The notes: generated by a model from the letters alone, not told the origin. A DNA stretch of 64,000 bases from Stanieria cyanosphaera PCC 7437 (GCF_000317575.1 NC_019748.1:3988501-4052500); one strand, 5' to 3'; numbered from the stretch's first letter, positions 53,269 to 61,752 are shown. Made by a program: numbers and translations.

Positions 53269-54360
53269 TTACTGAAAAAGCTGCTGAAATACAGTTAAAT
53301 TGACTGTATCGCGCACGATTAAAAATACGCCCAAACCTAGTAGTAAAACTAAACCAGTTTGCATAATGCCATCTTGGATTTTACCCGGAACAGGTTTTCC
53401 TCTGACTCCTTCAATTGCCAGAAAGGTTAATTGACCGCCATCTAAAGCAGGAAGAGGCAAAATGTTAATAATCGCTAAGTTAATACTAATTAAGGCTCCA
53501 AATTGAAATAAATTACTTAAATCGTTGCGAGCAAGTTCCGCTCCTACTGCTACAATTGCTACTGGTCCAGCTACTTGGTCAGCAGTTTCCCCAAAATTGC
53601 TAATCAATTTCCAAAAACCTTGAGCAGTTAATTGAGCAATTCTTTGATACTCATTAGCAGCAGCACTAAAGGCAGTTAAGATATTATCGGCGCGACGACG
53701 AACTACTTCACCGTTAGGTGCAAGCATTACGCCAATTTTACCTTTGCCATCTTGGTCTAATTCGGGTGTAACCGTTAAAGGAATAGTTTGATTCTTTCTT
53801 TGAACTGTTAATTTTAAAGACTGATTAGGAGAATCTTGGATCGTTTGTCTTAAGCTTTTTAAAGCTTCTGAAGAAGCTCCTAAAGTTTCACCTTCTACCG
53901 CTACAATTACATCACCTGCTTGAATTCCCGCTCTTTTAGCTGCGGAATCATTTTCTGTAACTACTTGAGGAACTAAGACTCCCGCCTGATAATTAATTTC
54001 TTGAAAGCCAACTGTTATTCCTTGTCCGACTAATAGAAAATACGCAAAAATTAAATTAGCGATCACTCCAGCACTGATCACGACCGCTCTGTCTAAAACT
54101 GGACGATTACGTAGTAAATTAGGATCGTCAGCAGGTATAGAGCTATCTGGATCATCATCGGGAAAACCCACATATCCTCCTAACGGAAAAGCTCTAATAG
54201 CGTATTCTGTTTCTGAACCTTGGTACTTTAATAATGCAGGACCAAAACCAATCGAAAAACGATTTACATGAATTCCTTGAAACCTTGCTGCTGCAAAGTG
54301 TCCCAATTCATGAACTACGATTAATAACGCCAAAACTGCGATCGCTGCCAAAACAGACAT
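53269..54360 (-). CDS. rseP: site-2-type intramembrane metalloprotease (RseP family)
   Basis: The 363-residue membrane protease has the zinc site HELGH in helix 1 (LALLIVVHELGHFAAARF), a single PDZ domain (about residues 120-205, NDSAAKRAGIQAGDVIVAVEG) and the second metal-ligand motif NILPLPALDGGQL near residue 303. Four membrane helices are expected. It should cleave membrane-anchored regulators such as anti-sigma factors after a first cut. It is 9 nt upstream of nth. Confidence 0.95.
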   Translation of the reverse strand: MSVLAAIAVLALLIVVHELGHFAAARFQGIHVNRFSIGFGPALLKYQGSETEYAIRAFPLGGYVGFPDDDPDSSIPADDPNLLRNRPVLDRAVVISAGVIANLIFAYFLLVGQGITVGFQEINYQAGVLVPQVVTENDSAAKRAGIQAGDVIVAVEGETLGASSEALKSLRQTIQDSPNQSLKLTVQRKNQTIPLTVTPELDQDGKGKIGVMLAPNGEVVRRRADNILTAFSAAANEYQRIAQLTAQGFWKLISNFGETADQVAGPVAIVAVGAELARNDLSNLFQFGALISINLAIINILPLPALDGGQLTFLAIEGVRGKPVPGKIQDGIMQTGLVLLLGLGVFLIVRDTVNLTVFQQLFQ

Positions 54361-54441
54361 AATTTGTATTTAAATGTAATTTTTTTGTGTTTTTGTACGA
54401 TTTACTATTTTAAAACATTCCTCAAATTCTCTTCGCTCATC

Positions 54442-54954
54442 ATGACTAATACTACAATCTGGCAACAAAATAGCAGCGGTCCTCACAATGCAGATAATTT
54501 AGCTGCGATCGCTCAATGGTGGCATAATTTACAAGGTAAAGAAATTATTTGGCAACAAAGATTAATTCCTGAATCTAATCAATTTTCTAAAATTAGTTGG
54601 GAGGCACAAAGATTTGACGAAAATTTTGTAATTCATAATGCACAATTGAAAGGTATTACAGTTTATTGGCAGAAAGATACCTCAGCAGAAGTTAGAAATA
54701 TTACGGCTAAAAAATTAGAACTAGATCAATTTAATCAAAAACTATATATCTATCCTCAAACTCAATCCCAAGTTGTTATTTGTGTAACTTTACCCCAAAT
54801 AGTTTATCGCACAATTGAATTAGATCATCCTCAAGTAGCTGGTAATAATAAAGGGGAGGATTATTTATTGTTGTTACGAGATGGAGAGAAAAAATTGGAA
54901 GTAAAAATAACTTTAAATAAACAAAAATTAAAACAAATTTTCGAAAAAATGTAA
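54442..54954 (+). CDS. conserved hypothetical protein
   Basis: The 170-residue product from ATG 54442 (MTNTTIWQQNSSGPHNADNL) is preferred over an in-frame extension back to 54364, which is hydrophobic and Phe/Leu-rich and overlaps the rseP promoter. The body is mostly beta-like (ISWEAQRFDENFVIHNAQLK, GITVYWQKDTSAEV), ending in a basic helix. No family with known role is recognised. It is isolated, with 100 nt to the next gene. Confidence 0.6.
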   Translation: MTNTTIWQQNSSGPHNADNLAAIAQWWHNLQGKEIIWQQRLIPESNQFSKISWEAQRFDENFVIHNAQLKGITVYWQKDTSAEVRNITAKKLELDQFNQKLYIYPQTQSQVVICVTLPQIVYRTIELDHPQVAGNNKGEDYLLLLRDGEKKLEVKITLNKQKLKQIFEKM

Positions 54955-55054
54955 GCTATTAATTGTAAAATATAAACTTGAACTAAACCATAATTACTAA
55001 ACAATAAATAAAAAACTTTGAGCGTATCAAAAGATTATTTGGAGGGGCAAAATA

Positions 55055-55246
55055 ATGAGTAATAATCAATTTGATTTAACCGATGATTTATCTTGGACAG
55101 CAGAAGCTAAAGCTAAACTCAAACAAATTCCTTTTTTTGTTCGTTCTCAAGCTCGTCACCGTATTGAAGAATTAGCTCGTGCTGCTGAAGTTGAAGAAGT
55201 TACAGCCGAAATTGTCGAGCAAGCTAGAGCAGAATTTGGACAGTAG
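55055..55246 (+). CDS. PCP_red-domain small protein
   Basis: The 63-residue protein consists almost only of the PCP_red domain: [33 protein letters not shown] followed by [16 protein letters not shown]. This domain is otherwise found at the C terminus of the ChlB subunit of light-independent protochlorophyllide reductase. The Shine-Dalgarno GGAGGGGC is strong. It may bind tetrapyrrole or a partner in chlorophyll synthesis, but stand-alone copies have no assigned function. Confidence 0.85.
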   Translation: MSNNQFDLTDDLSWTAEAKAKLKQIPFFVRSQARHRIEELARAAEVEEVTAEIVEQARAEFGQ

Positions 55247-55481
55247 AAAAGCAATAAACCTCTTGCAAAAATAGCGCAAACGCTTTACTTTTAGATCATT
55301 AATTAATCTTGAAGAGCATACGAATATACTAACAGGCTAGCAACAGTATAATTCAGTATATATTTACTAATACTGCTACCGTAACAAAACCTTAATGACT
55401 CCCTCAATTTGGGACTATAATCTTTAAGTCCGCGCAAAACGTAAGACTTTAAAACTACTCAAAGCTCGATTCTATTTTCTA
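55247..55481. other. gap upstream of tRNA-Asp 3' end
   Basis: AT-rich DNA with no gene. A weak hairpin (CAGTAT ... ATACTG) lies near 55344-55375. No promoter or terminator can be supported. Confidence 0.3.
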
Positions 55482-55555
55482 CGGGACTGACGGGGCTCGA
55501 ACCCGCGACCTCCTGCGTGACAGGCAGGCATTCTAACCAACTGAACTACAGTCCC
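55482..55555 (-). tRNA. tRNA-Asp (anticodon GTC)
   Basis: The 74-nt minus-strand sequence folds into a full cloverleaf: acceptor arms GGGACTG/CAGTCCC with discriminator G, D arm around GTTCAGTTGGTTAGAAT, anticodon stem CCTGC/GCAGG with loop CTGTCAC giving anticodon GTC, and T arm GCGGG-TTCGAGC-CCCGT. CCA is not encoded. The IS200/IS605-type element begins about 170 nt away. Confidence 0.97.
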
Positions 55556-55729
55556 AAATTTACGATAAAACAGTTTAAAACTAGACTTAACTTCGGTTTA
55601 ACCCTGTTTTAGCCACGGATTCTATACTAACATACTCTGGAGAAAAAGCAATACTAAAATTAAATATTTGGTTACAAACTGATTTTGACGCAAAACAACC
55701 TTGCTAAAATTGGTTGAACGGGAAATCAG

Positions 55730-55771
55730 CCCGCATTCTCAGTCTTCGCGAAGCAAGGCTGAGAATGCGGG
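55730..55771. repeat. left-end hairpin of the IS element
   Basis: A perfect 13-bp stem (55730-55742 with 55759-55771) lies 21 nt outside the tnpA stop. Its inner part CTCAG-TCTTCGCGAAGCAAGG-CTGAG is closely similar to the right-end hairpin. Confidence 0.8.
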
Positions 55772-55791
55772 CGCAAGCGTGGCGAAGCTCC

Positions 55792-56208
55792 CTAATCCTC
55801 AAAACCCTGATTTTCTATATATCTAATCAGAATTTCTATTGGCGCACCTCCCGACGAAGTGTAGCCATAACCCTGTTTCCAGAATTTAGGTTTCCAGTAA
55901 TAAGGTTTTAGTTGTTGTGCAAACTCTTTTCTAATTTCTCTACTGCTTATAGTTTTTAGTATATTGCACAGTTTTCCTAAAGATATCTTAGGAGCAAGGT
56001 CTACTAAAAGATGTATGTGGTCACGCTTCCCTAAATCCGCCTTACACTCCAGCATCTCACAATCCTGAGTTTCACACAGTCGAGCAAACATTTCGGTTAA
56101 TCTTTTCACAACCGCATCAGTTATCACTGGATGACGATATTTAGTAACAAACACTATATGGACTACATTGTACCCAAAGCTATGATTATGGGGTTTTGGT
56201 TTGACCAT
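55792..56208 (-). CDS. tnpA: IS200/IS605 family transposase TnpA (Y1 HUH)
   Basis: The 138-residue single-strand transposase (start ATG 56208; a GTG 12 nt upstream is in frame) has the HUH metal site HIH in KRDHIHLLVD near residue 73 and the nucleophilic Tyr in ILIRYIENQG near residue 131. FVTKYRHPVITDAVVKRLTE opens the domain. Full family length suggests it is intact and may be active. It is divergent from tnpB with a 29-nt gap. Confidence 0.93.
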   Translation of the reverse strand: MVKPKPHNHSFGYNVVHIVFVTKYRHPVITDAVVKRLTEMFARLCETQDCEMLECKADLGKRDHIHLLVDLAPKISLGKLCNILKTISSREIRKEFAQQLKPYYWKPKFWKQGYGYTSSGGAPIEILIRYIENQGFED

Positions 56209-56237
56209 AAACTCAAACACTATGCTAAAATACTTTC

Positions 56238-57701
56238 ATGGTAAAACACAACATCAGAACAGACAAATGGCAAATTGTAGCGAGTGAAATCACCGAGTCT
56301 CCTGCACGGGAACCAAGTTCCCGCGCCCGACTCGCTCAAGAGCAAAAAGAGTTGTTGCACAAAACTGTTTGTGAATTCAGATGTTTAGTTCGTTGTTTGG
56401 TAGGAGTAATCTACACTCATTGGTCAGCAATCGGAGTATTAGACGCTAAAGCACAAATACCTGCCGTAGAAAAACTGATACATCAAACAGCCAAAAATCC
56501 TAACTCAAAATATCAATACTTTAATTCTCGTTTTCACAAATTCCCCAGCTACTACCGACGTGGAGCAATTCAGTTTGCAGTTGGTCAAGTGTCTAGTTTT
56601 GTGACTAGATACAGAATGTGGCAATCGGGAATTAGAAACAGAAAAGATACACTACCACCAAGACTAAATGCTGATTGTGGGGCATACCCACCCTTGTATA
56701 AAGGTCAATGTATTAAGTTTGCAGAAGACTTAAATACAGCAGCGATTAAAGTATATACGGGAACAGATTGGGTTTGGATAACTGTCGGGCTGATGGGTCA
56801 TAGACAAAGACATCTAGACTTGGCTAATAAGCGTAAATCGCCATATTTGATTGTCAATAAAAAAGGTAGTCATTTATCTGTTCCTTTTCAGTGCCAAAAA
56901 TCCAAGCTGCCTGAAGGTGAAATCACTGCCTCTCCTGCGCGGGAATTCATTTCCCGCGCCCGAGGCACTCAATCTGTTTTATCTGTAGACTTGGGCATCA
57001 ATACCACTGCTACAGTTTCAGTTGTTAACTATGACGGTACTGTAAGCCATCGCGAATTTATTCACCATGGCAGAGACATAGACCGCAGAGATAAAAGACT
57101 GAAGCGCATAAGTACCAAAGCTAGTCGGACAGGCAAATTACAAAAAGGGTTTTGTCGTGGCTTGTATCGTAAAGCTAACAATATCAACCGTGAGATAGGA
57201 CAAAAGATATCGTCTCGTTTGGTCAAGATAGCCAAGCAATTTGGAGTCAAATATATAGTATTCGAGCATCTAAAAGGCTGGCGACCAAAGGGAGGTAAAA
57301 AGCGTTCAACTCTAAGACAACGCTTTCATGGATGGTTGCACCGTCGGATAGTTAATCTAACTCAAATGAAGTGGTCGGAGATTGGTGGTAGTGTTAGTTT
57401 TGTTAACCCACGCGGTACCAGCAGCTACGCTTATGATGACAGTGGCAAACTCAAGCGAGATAAAAGTAATTACGCAATAGCCATATTTGCTAGCGGAAAA
57501 CAATATAACTGTGATTTGTCCGCCAGCTACAATATTGGCGCAAGATTTATTTATAGACTGATGAGCAGAAATGGCTCACAGGACAAGAAAGGTCAAAATT
57601 CCTGCTTGTCACCCAGAAGTCGGGTAACGCTTTCGATATTATGGTCACAACCCATATCTATTGTAGAGCAAGATACTCAGTCCTCGCGCAAGCAGGGCTG
57701 A
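56238..57701 (+). CDS. tnpB: TnpB-related RuvC-like protein of the IS element, zinc ribbon absent
   Basis: The 487-residue protein has RuvC motifs: Asp in SVDLGINTTATV (about 251), Glu in IVFEHLKGW (about 343) and Asp in NCDLSASYNIGARF (about 424). Normal TnpB has two CxxC pairs between the last two motifs; here the stretch GTSSYAYDDSGKLK ... AIFASGKQYNCD has none, a variant seen in TnpB-related accessory proteins. Two in-frame palindromic repeats add about 19 residues each (ESPAREPSSRAR near 20, ASPAREFISRAR near 232). It probably no longer depends on zinc; nuclease activity cannot be judged. The stop lies in the right-end hairpin. Confidence 0.85.
   Translation: MVKHNIRTDKWQIVASEITESPAREPSSRARLAQEQKELLHKTVCEFRCLVRCLVGVIYTHWSAIGVLDAKAQIPAVEKLIHQTAKNPNSKYQYFNSRFHKFPSYYRRGAIQFAVGQVSSFVTRYRMWQSGIRNRKDTLPPRLNADCGAYPPLYKGQCIKFAEDLNTAAIKVYTGTDWVWITVGLMGHRQRHLDLANKRKSPYLIVNKKGSHLSVPFQCQKSKLPEGEITASPAREFISRARGTQSVLSVDLGINTTATVSVVNYDGTVSHREFIHHGRDIDRRDKRLKRISTKASRTGKLQKGFCRGLYRKANNINREIGQKISSRLVKIAKQFGVKYIVFEHLKGWRPKGGKKRSTLRQRFHGWLHRRIVNLTQMKWSEIGGSVSFVNPRGTSSYAYDDSGKLKRDKSNYAIAIFASGKQYNCDLSASYNIGARFIYRLMSRNGSQDKKGQNSCLSPRSRVTLSILWSQPISIVEQDTQSSRKQG
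56284..56339. repeat. in-frame palindromic element, copy 1 in tnpB
   Basis: CGAGTC (56294-56299) pairs with GACTCG (56329-56334), and CACGGGAAC with GTTCCCGCG inside. The palindrome is 41 nt long, flanked by GTGAAATCAC on the left and CTCAA on the right as in copy 2, and is read in the same codon frame. Confidence 0.8.
56917..56972. repeat. in-frame palindromic element, copy 2 in tnpB
   Basis: TGCCTC (56927-56932) pairs with GAGGCA (56962-56967), and CGCGGGAA (56938-56945) with TTCCCGCG (56951-56958). It has the same 41-nt length, flanks and frame as copy 1, but different outer-stem sequence that still pairs. Confidence 0.8.
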
Positions 57702-57702
57702 G
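57676..57702. repeat. right-end hairpin of the IS element
   Basis: CTCAG (57676-57680) pairs with CTGAG (57698-57702) around a GC-rich loop similar to that of the left-end hairpin. It overlaps the tnpB stop codon. Confidence 0.7.
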
Positions 57703-57794
57703 AGGCTTCATCCAACCAATCAAGTTATTAAAAAATAAAAGTAATGCTGTTAATGCAATTTATGTAAATGCACAACAGCTTATGAGAATAGAAC

Positions 57795-58430
57795 TTACAG
57801 AAATAAGCATTTATTTCCAAGCAGCCAGATGCCTGGACGATTTGCTTCTACTTCCCAAGAATCGTAAAGTTTTTCGCTGTCGGTTTTATAGTTAACAGGT
57901 CGCACAAAAGGTATATCATCCCAATCCTCGTTATTTGAAGCAGTTGAAGTATTAACTGGTGCTTTACTTGATTTTTTGGCAGCAGAAATCGGCTCGTCAA
58001 CTTCCATTAGCTTCGATTGTTCAACGGGAGATTGATAAGAAGGAGTGGAAGCAGCAAAATTATCTTGCTGATTGAATGAAGTTGTTTGAGAAGAAAAGTT
58101 TTGAGATGTTTGTGCTGTTCCTTCTAATTGACCATGCACAGGATAAATATGAGAAGCAATTAATTCGGCTCGTTTTTCTTTATAACCTTCTGGAAGCTCA
58201 ACTACATTCATGGACAAACGCCCTTCAATGATTATTTGATCGCCTTGTCCATATTTTTGTTTAATTTCTGTGGCTAAATTTCCCCATCCCACTACCCTAA
58301 TTCTAGCTGGTGGATCTTCGGCCTTTAATCCCTCAAATTCAACCATCATATAAGATACGGCGAGATTATCTTGGGTTGAACGTAATTCTGGGTCGCTGAC
58401 TACTTGAGCCATTAAAATACAGCTATTCAT
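57795..58430 (-). CDS. ssb: single-stranded DNA-binding protein, long form
   Basis: From ATG 58430 (MNSCILMAQVVSDPELRSTQ) the product has 211 residues; an upstream in-frame start at 58466 is less likely. The OB-fold covers about residues 1-105 (PPARIRVVGWGNLATEIKQK, GDQIIIEGRLSMNVVELP). A disordered Gln/Ser/Asn-rich linker follows, then NNEDWDDIPF. The DDIPF pattern is the SSB tip that recruits partners and normally ends the protein; here about 40 residues follow it (VRPVNYKTDSEKLYDSWEVE ... NKCLFL). The IS right end lies about 90 nt past the stop. Confidence 0.85.
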   Translation of the reverse strand: MNSCILMAQVVSDPELRSTQDNLAVSYMMVEFEGLKAEDPPARIRVVGWGNLATEIKQKYGQGDQIIIEGRLSMNVVELPEGYKEKRAELIASHIYPVHGQLEGTAQTSQNFSSQTTSFNQQDNFAASTPSYQSPVEQSKLMEVDEPISAAKKSSKAPVNTSTASNNEDWDDIPFVRPVNYKTDSEKLYDSWEVEANRPGIWLLGNKCLFL

Positions 58431-58614
58431 TATTGCAACACTCCTATCGTAAATTGTGAAGGACACGCTCCCCGAACTTGGTTGAGAGCTTAAAAAAATG
58501 TCTAGAGCGATTTGTCATCGATTGAACTGGCTTCAAAATGAGACTAAATAGGTATAGAACGATTGTACCAATCTAGTAGCCTAAAATGAGAATTATCACT
58601 CTTTTCTTTAACTG

Positions 58615-61143
58615 TTATAAGCTATCTCTGACTAAGCCTTGTTCTCGATCAATAAATTTTTGAATTCGTTGGCGATATTCGGTTAGAGAATCGTCTACCC
58701 ATTGACGGTCTTCACTATTAGCATAAATATGTACTAAAGGTTCTCCTGCATCAGGTAGAATTAACAACCAATTATCATTGTGAGGATTAATAATTTTTAC
58801 ACCATCAATTAATTCCAAATTGCTGGTTGGATGAGTTTCGACTAAATAACGCATTAATGCACCTTTAACCTTCCAAGGGCAACGAACGGTGTAGTATTTA
58901 TGACAGACACGAGGTAGTTCACTGCGAATTTGGACTAGCGATCGCTCTTGAATGGTGAGCATTTCGATTAATTTGGCAATGCCAAACATCGCATCAAAAC
59001 CTGGATGAAGTTGAGGAAAGATAAAGCCCATATCTCCACTTCCACCTAAGACGACATTGGGATTAGTTTGTGAGGCTTCCATTAAAGCAGTAGGATTAGC
59101 TTTAGTCCGAATCACTTTACCATCATGGCGACGAGCAATTTGTTCGACAGCACTAGAGGCATGAACTGGCACTACTACTGTACTCCGAGGATGAGCGGTC
59201 AAAATTGTGTTAACCATTAAAGCGGTTAAAGCTTCACCTCTAATCGTTAAGCCAGATTCATCTACTAAAATGAATTGTTCCCCATTGGCCGAAACTTGAA
59301 CACCTAGATTTGCTTTGAGAGCTTCAACTACTTGCCCAAGTTGATTGAGCAAAACTTCTTTTTCTGTAGTAAACAGGGCTGATTGTTTGAGACTAGCATT
59401 AAGTACTACTGCATCACAACCAAATTTGGCTAGTAGCTGGGGTAAAATTGCTCCTGAGACAGCATAAACATAATCTATGACTACTCTTGAAGCACTATGA
59501 CGAATCGCTTCAATATTGAGATGTCTCTCAAAACTACGGCTATAAGTTTCTATTACTTGATCTGGATAAGCAACATTACCAATCTCCTGAATCGATGCTC
59601 TACGCAAATCTTCCTTAAAATAAGCACCTTCAATTTTCTTTTCTTTTGATTTGGAAAGATTAATTCCGTATTTGTCAAAAAATTCGATCAAAATATAATC
59701 AGGACGGTCAGGATCGAGACGAACATGGATGCCACCAGATACAGCCAGAATAGTAGTCATAGTTCGAGAAATTGGAATCGCGGTGGCTTCTAAATTTTGG
59801 ACGTTAATTCCTGCCGACATTAATCCTGCAATCAAAGCACGACTTACCATTCGGGAAACACTACGCTGATCCCGAGAAACTAACACGGTTGAACCTAGTT
59901 TAAGGGTAGAACCATAGGAAGAACCCAGTTTAACCGTAAATTCGGGCGTAATATCAATATTAGCAAGTCCAGAAACTCCTCTTTGTCCAAACAGATTTCT
60001 CTGCGCTGTATTTCCCCAAATCAAATTAATATTCAGAATCGCTCCTGACTCAATTCGTTTACTAGGCCAAACTCTAACATTAGGAGCAATTTGAGCTTCT
60101 TCACCTACAGTAGAAAGGGGCCCTACAACCGCACCTTCTAGAACTTGAGCGCGTCGGTCTACTCTAGTACCTCTAGCGATTACACAAGCTCTTAAATTAG
60201 CTTCATCGCCAATAGTTACTCCATTCCAAAGAATCGGACGTTTTAGGTCTGCATCCGCTCCTACAGTAACATTGTCGCCAATGATTGTTCCAGCCTCGAT
60301 TTCAACTCTTGGTCCAATACGACAATTGTTACCAATAACAACAGGGGTTTGGATTTTAGCAGAAGAGTCGATGTAGGTGTTAGTTCCCACCCACAAACCA
60401 GGAGACTTTTCCTGGTAAGCAAATTCTAGAGCAACTTTTCCCTCAAGAGCGTCATATTGAGCTTCTCGATAGGCATCTAAATGACCAACATCGCACCAAT
60501 AACCTTCTGCAATGTAACCATAAATTGGTTCTCCTTTATCTAATAACAGGGGAAATAAATCTTTTGAAAAATCGCTTTCTTCATTTTCAGGTAAATAATT
60601 AAGAACTTCTGGTTCGAGAATGTATGTACCAGTATTAACCGTATCGGAAAAAATTTCACTTAGAGAGGGTTTTTCTAAAAAACGACGAATATGACCAGTT
60701 TCATCGGTAATGACAACTCCAAATTCAACAGGATTAGGTACACGGGTTAGAATTAAAGTAGCTTTTGATTTTTTCTGACGATGAAAAGCGATCGCAGCTT
60801 GTAAATCAAAGTCAGTAATTCCATCTCCACTAATTACTAAAAAAGTGTCATCTAACCATTGCTGAATATTTTTGACACAACCAGCAGTACCTAAAGGTTG
60901 TTCTTCTTCGACTGCATAGGTCATTTCTACCCCAAAATCACTGCCGTCTTGAAAGTAATCTCTCATGACATCAGGAAGATAATGAAGGGTAGCAATAATT
61001 TCGTTAATTTTATGCCTTTTTAATAAATTGATAATGTGTTCCGCTATCGGACGGTTTAGAATGGGAACCATTGGTTTAGGCAGATCGCAGGTTAGAGGTC
61101 TTAATCTAGTTCCTGAACCTCCGGCCATAAGCACTGCACGCAT
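58615..61143 (-). CDS. nucleotidyltransferase/phosphomannomutase-like fusion (sugar-nucleotide synthesis)
   Basis: The 842-residue protein has an N-terminal sugar-1-phosphate nucleotidyltransferase domain (MRAVLMAGGSGTRLRPLT, about 1-235), a left-handed beta-helix segment (about 250-370, IGNNCRIGPRVEIEAGTIIG) and a phosphoglucomutase/phosphomannomutase-like domain (about 385-840). It is the mannose-1-phosphate guanylyltransferase-type fusion of cyanobacteria. In the mutase part, the usual TASHNP serine loop is replaced by SGGIHVRLDPDRPDY, and DGDADR by SANGEQ, so this domain is probably inactive and regulatory. GDP-mannose is the probable product, serving surface polysaccharide. Confidence 0.88.
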   Translation of the reverse strand: MRAVLMAGGSGTRLRPLTCDLPKPMVPILNRPIAEHIINLLKRHKINEIIATLHYLPDVMRDYFQDGSDFGVEMTYAVEEEQPLGTAGCVKNIQQWLDDTFLVISGDGITDFDLQAAIAFHRQKKSKATLILTRVPNPVEFGVVITDETGHIRRFLEKPSLSEIFSDTVNTGTYILEPEVLNYLPENEESDFSKDLFPLLLDKGEPIYGYIAEGYWCDVGHLDAYREAQYDALEGKVALEFAYQEKSPGLWVGTNTYIDSSAKIQTPVVIGNNCRIGPRVEIEAGTIIGDNVTVGADADLKRPILWNGVTIGDEANLRACVIARGTRVDRRAQVLEGAVVGPLSTVGEEAQIAPNVRVWPSKRIESGAILNINLIWGNTAQRNLFGQRGVSGLANIDITPEFTVKLGSSYGSTLKLGSTVLVSRDQRSVSRMVSRALIAGLMSAGINVQNLEATAIPISRTMTTILAVSGGIHVRLDPDRPDYILIEFFDKYGINLSKSKEKKIEGAYFKEDLRRASIQEIGNVAYPDQVIETYSRSFERHLNIEAIRHSASRVVIDYVYAVSGAILPQLLAKFGCDAVVLNASLKQSALFTTEKEVLLNQLGQVVEALKANLGVQVSANGEQFILVDESGLTIRGEALTALMVNTILTAHPRSTVVVPVHASSAVEQIARRHDGKVIRTKANPTALMEASQTNPNVVLGGSGDMGFIFPQLHPGFDAMFGIAKLIEMLTIQERSLVQIRSELPRVCHKYYTVRCPWKVKGALMRYLVETHPTSNLELIDGVKIINPHNDNWLLILPDAGEPLVHIYANSEDRQWVDDSLTEYRQRIQKFIDREQGLVRDSL

Positions 61144-61407
61144 AATTCCTCCTTGCCTGTTGGTTAACTTCGATCTGTTTGATTTGAACTTGGTCTGAAT
61201 GCTCTTGTTTTTATGTTCTCGTATTTTGTTGTAATTAAGTTGTTGCCAATGTGATTAATTGCAACGAAGAGCGATCGCAAAACCAATTATTTTAAGATTT
61301 AACTTAACTGAGAGGAGTTGGAGAGGTCTAGATTTAGAGATTAGTTAAAATTGATCTTGTAAATCTTAATTTTTAAACTCATTAATCGATTAAAGATTCT
61401 TCAGATT

Positions 61408-61599
61408 ATGTCTCAATTAATAGTTTTGATTTTATCAATCGTTTATTTTGGTGGAGTCTGGAAATTTTGGCAAGGATTTAGAAGAACCAATTTTAATCCT
61501 AGTTTGTCAAATAAATTAGTGTTAGCGGTCTTCTGGCCTGCTCTATGCCTGACTAATAAATCCTATCGCAAGAATTTTCAGAAAGCTCTTAAGGGTTAA
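61408..61599 (+). CDS. small conserved membrane protein
   Basis: A 63-residue basic protein with an N-terminal membrane helix (QLIVLILSIVYFGGVWKF), a polar loop and a second hydrophobic stretch (LVLAVFWPALCLTN), ending YRKNFQKALKG. Such two-helix proteins are widespread in cyanobacteria, without known role. It is isolated; a repeat element follows. Confidence 0.65.
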   Translation: MSQLIVLILSIVYFGGVWKFWQGFRRTNFNPSLSNKLVLAVFWPALCLTNKSYRKNFQKALKG

Positions 61600-61601
61600 A
61601 C

Positions 61602-61644
61602 AGTTATCAGTTACCAGTAGAGACGTAACATCTTACGTCTGTAC
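61602..61644. repeat. heptamer pair plus 28-nt palindrome (third copy of the family)
   Basis: AGTTATC and AGTTACC heptamers (61602-61615) are followed by GTAGAGACGT (61617-61626) pairing with ACGTCTGTAC (61635-61644) with one mismatch. The 28-nt length and arms match the copies at 32442 and 33088. Confidence 0.75.
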
Positions 61645-61752
61645 ACCAGTTACTAATTTTTCTGGTCAAATTTCTTGTATAAAAAGAATTGTGGCTTTTG
61701 GTCACTAGGTTAATTTGTTGAAAAAATTTGCGTTAGGAAAAAAATTAACATT

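Larger units (their letters stand above)
55730..57702. mobile_element. IS200/IS605-type element with divergent tnpA and tnpB
   Basis: The unit holds tnpA (minus) and tnpB (plus), their starts 29 nt apart, bounded by two similar hairpins: CCCGCATTCTCAG/CTGAGAATGCGGG (55730-55742 with 55759-55771) and CTCAG/CTGAG (57676-57680 with 57698-57702). The loops are alike (TCTTCGCGAAGCAAGG and TCCTCGCGCAAGCAGGG), as expected for left- and right-end hairpins recognised by a Y1 HUH transposase. Exact ends cannot be fixed; an inverted TTGGTTG/CAACCAA pair lies outside at 55710-55716 and 57713-57719. Confidence 0.8.

Noticed and set aside
55714-55911. 65-residue open frame at the IS left end
   Set aside because: Overlaps tnpA on the other strand and reads through the end hairpin; no family features.
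55710-57719. TTGGTTG/CAACCAA inverted pair as terminal repeats of the IS
   Set aside because: IS200/IS605 elements do not have terminal inverted repeats, and a 7-nt match can arise by chance; kept only as a note.
57641-57895. 84-residue open frame across the IS right end
   Set aside because: Crosses the tnpB stop, the hairpin and the 3' end of ssb; a chance frame.
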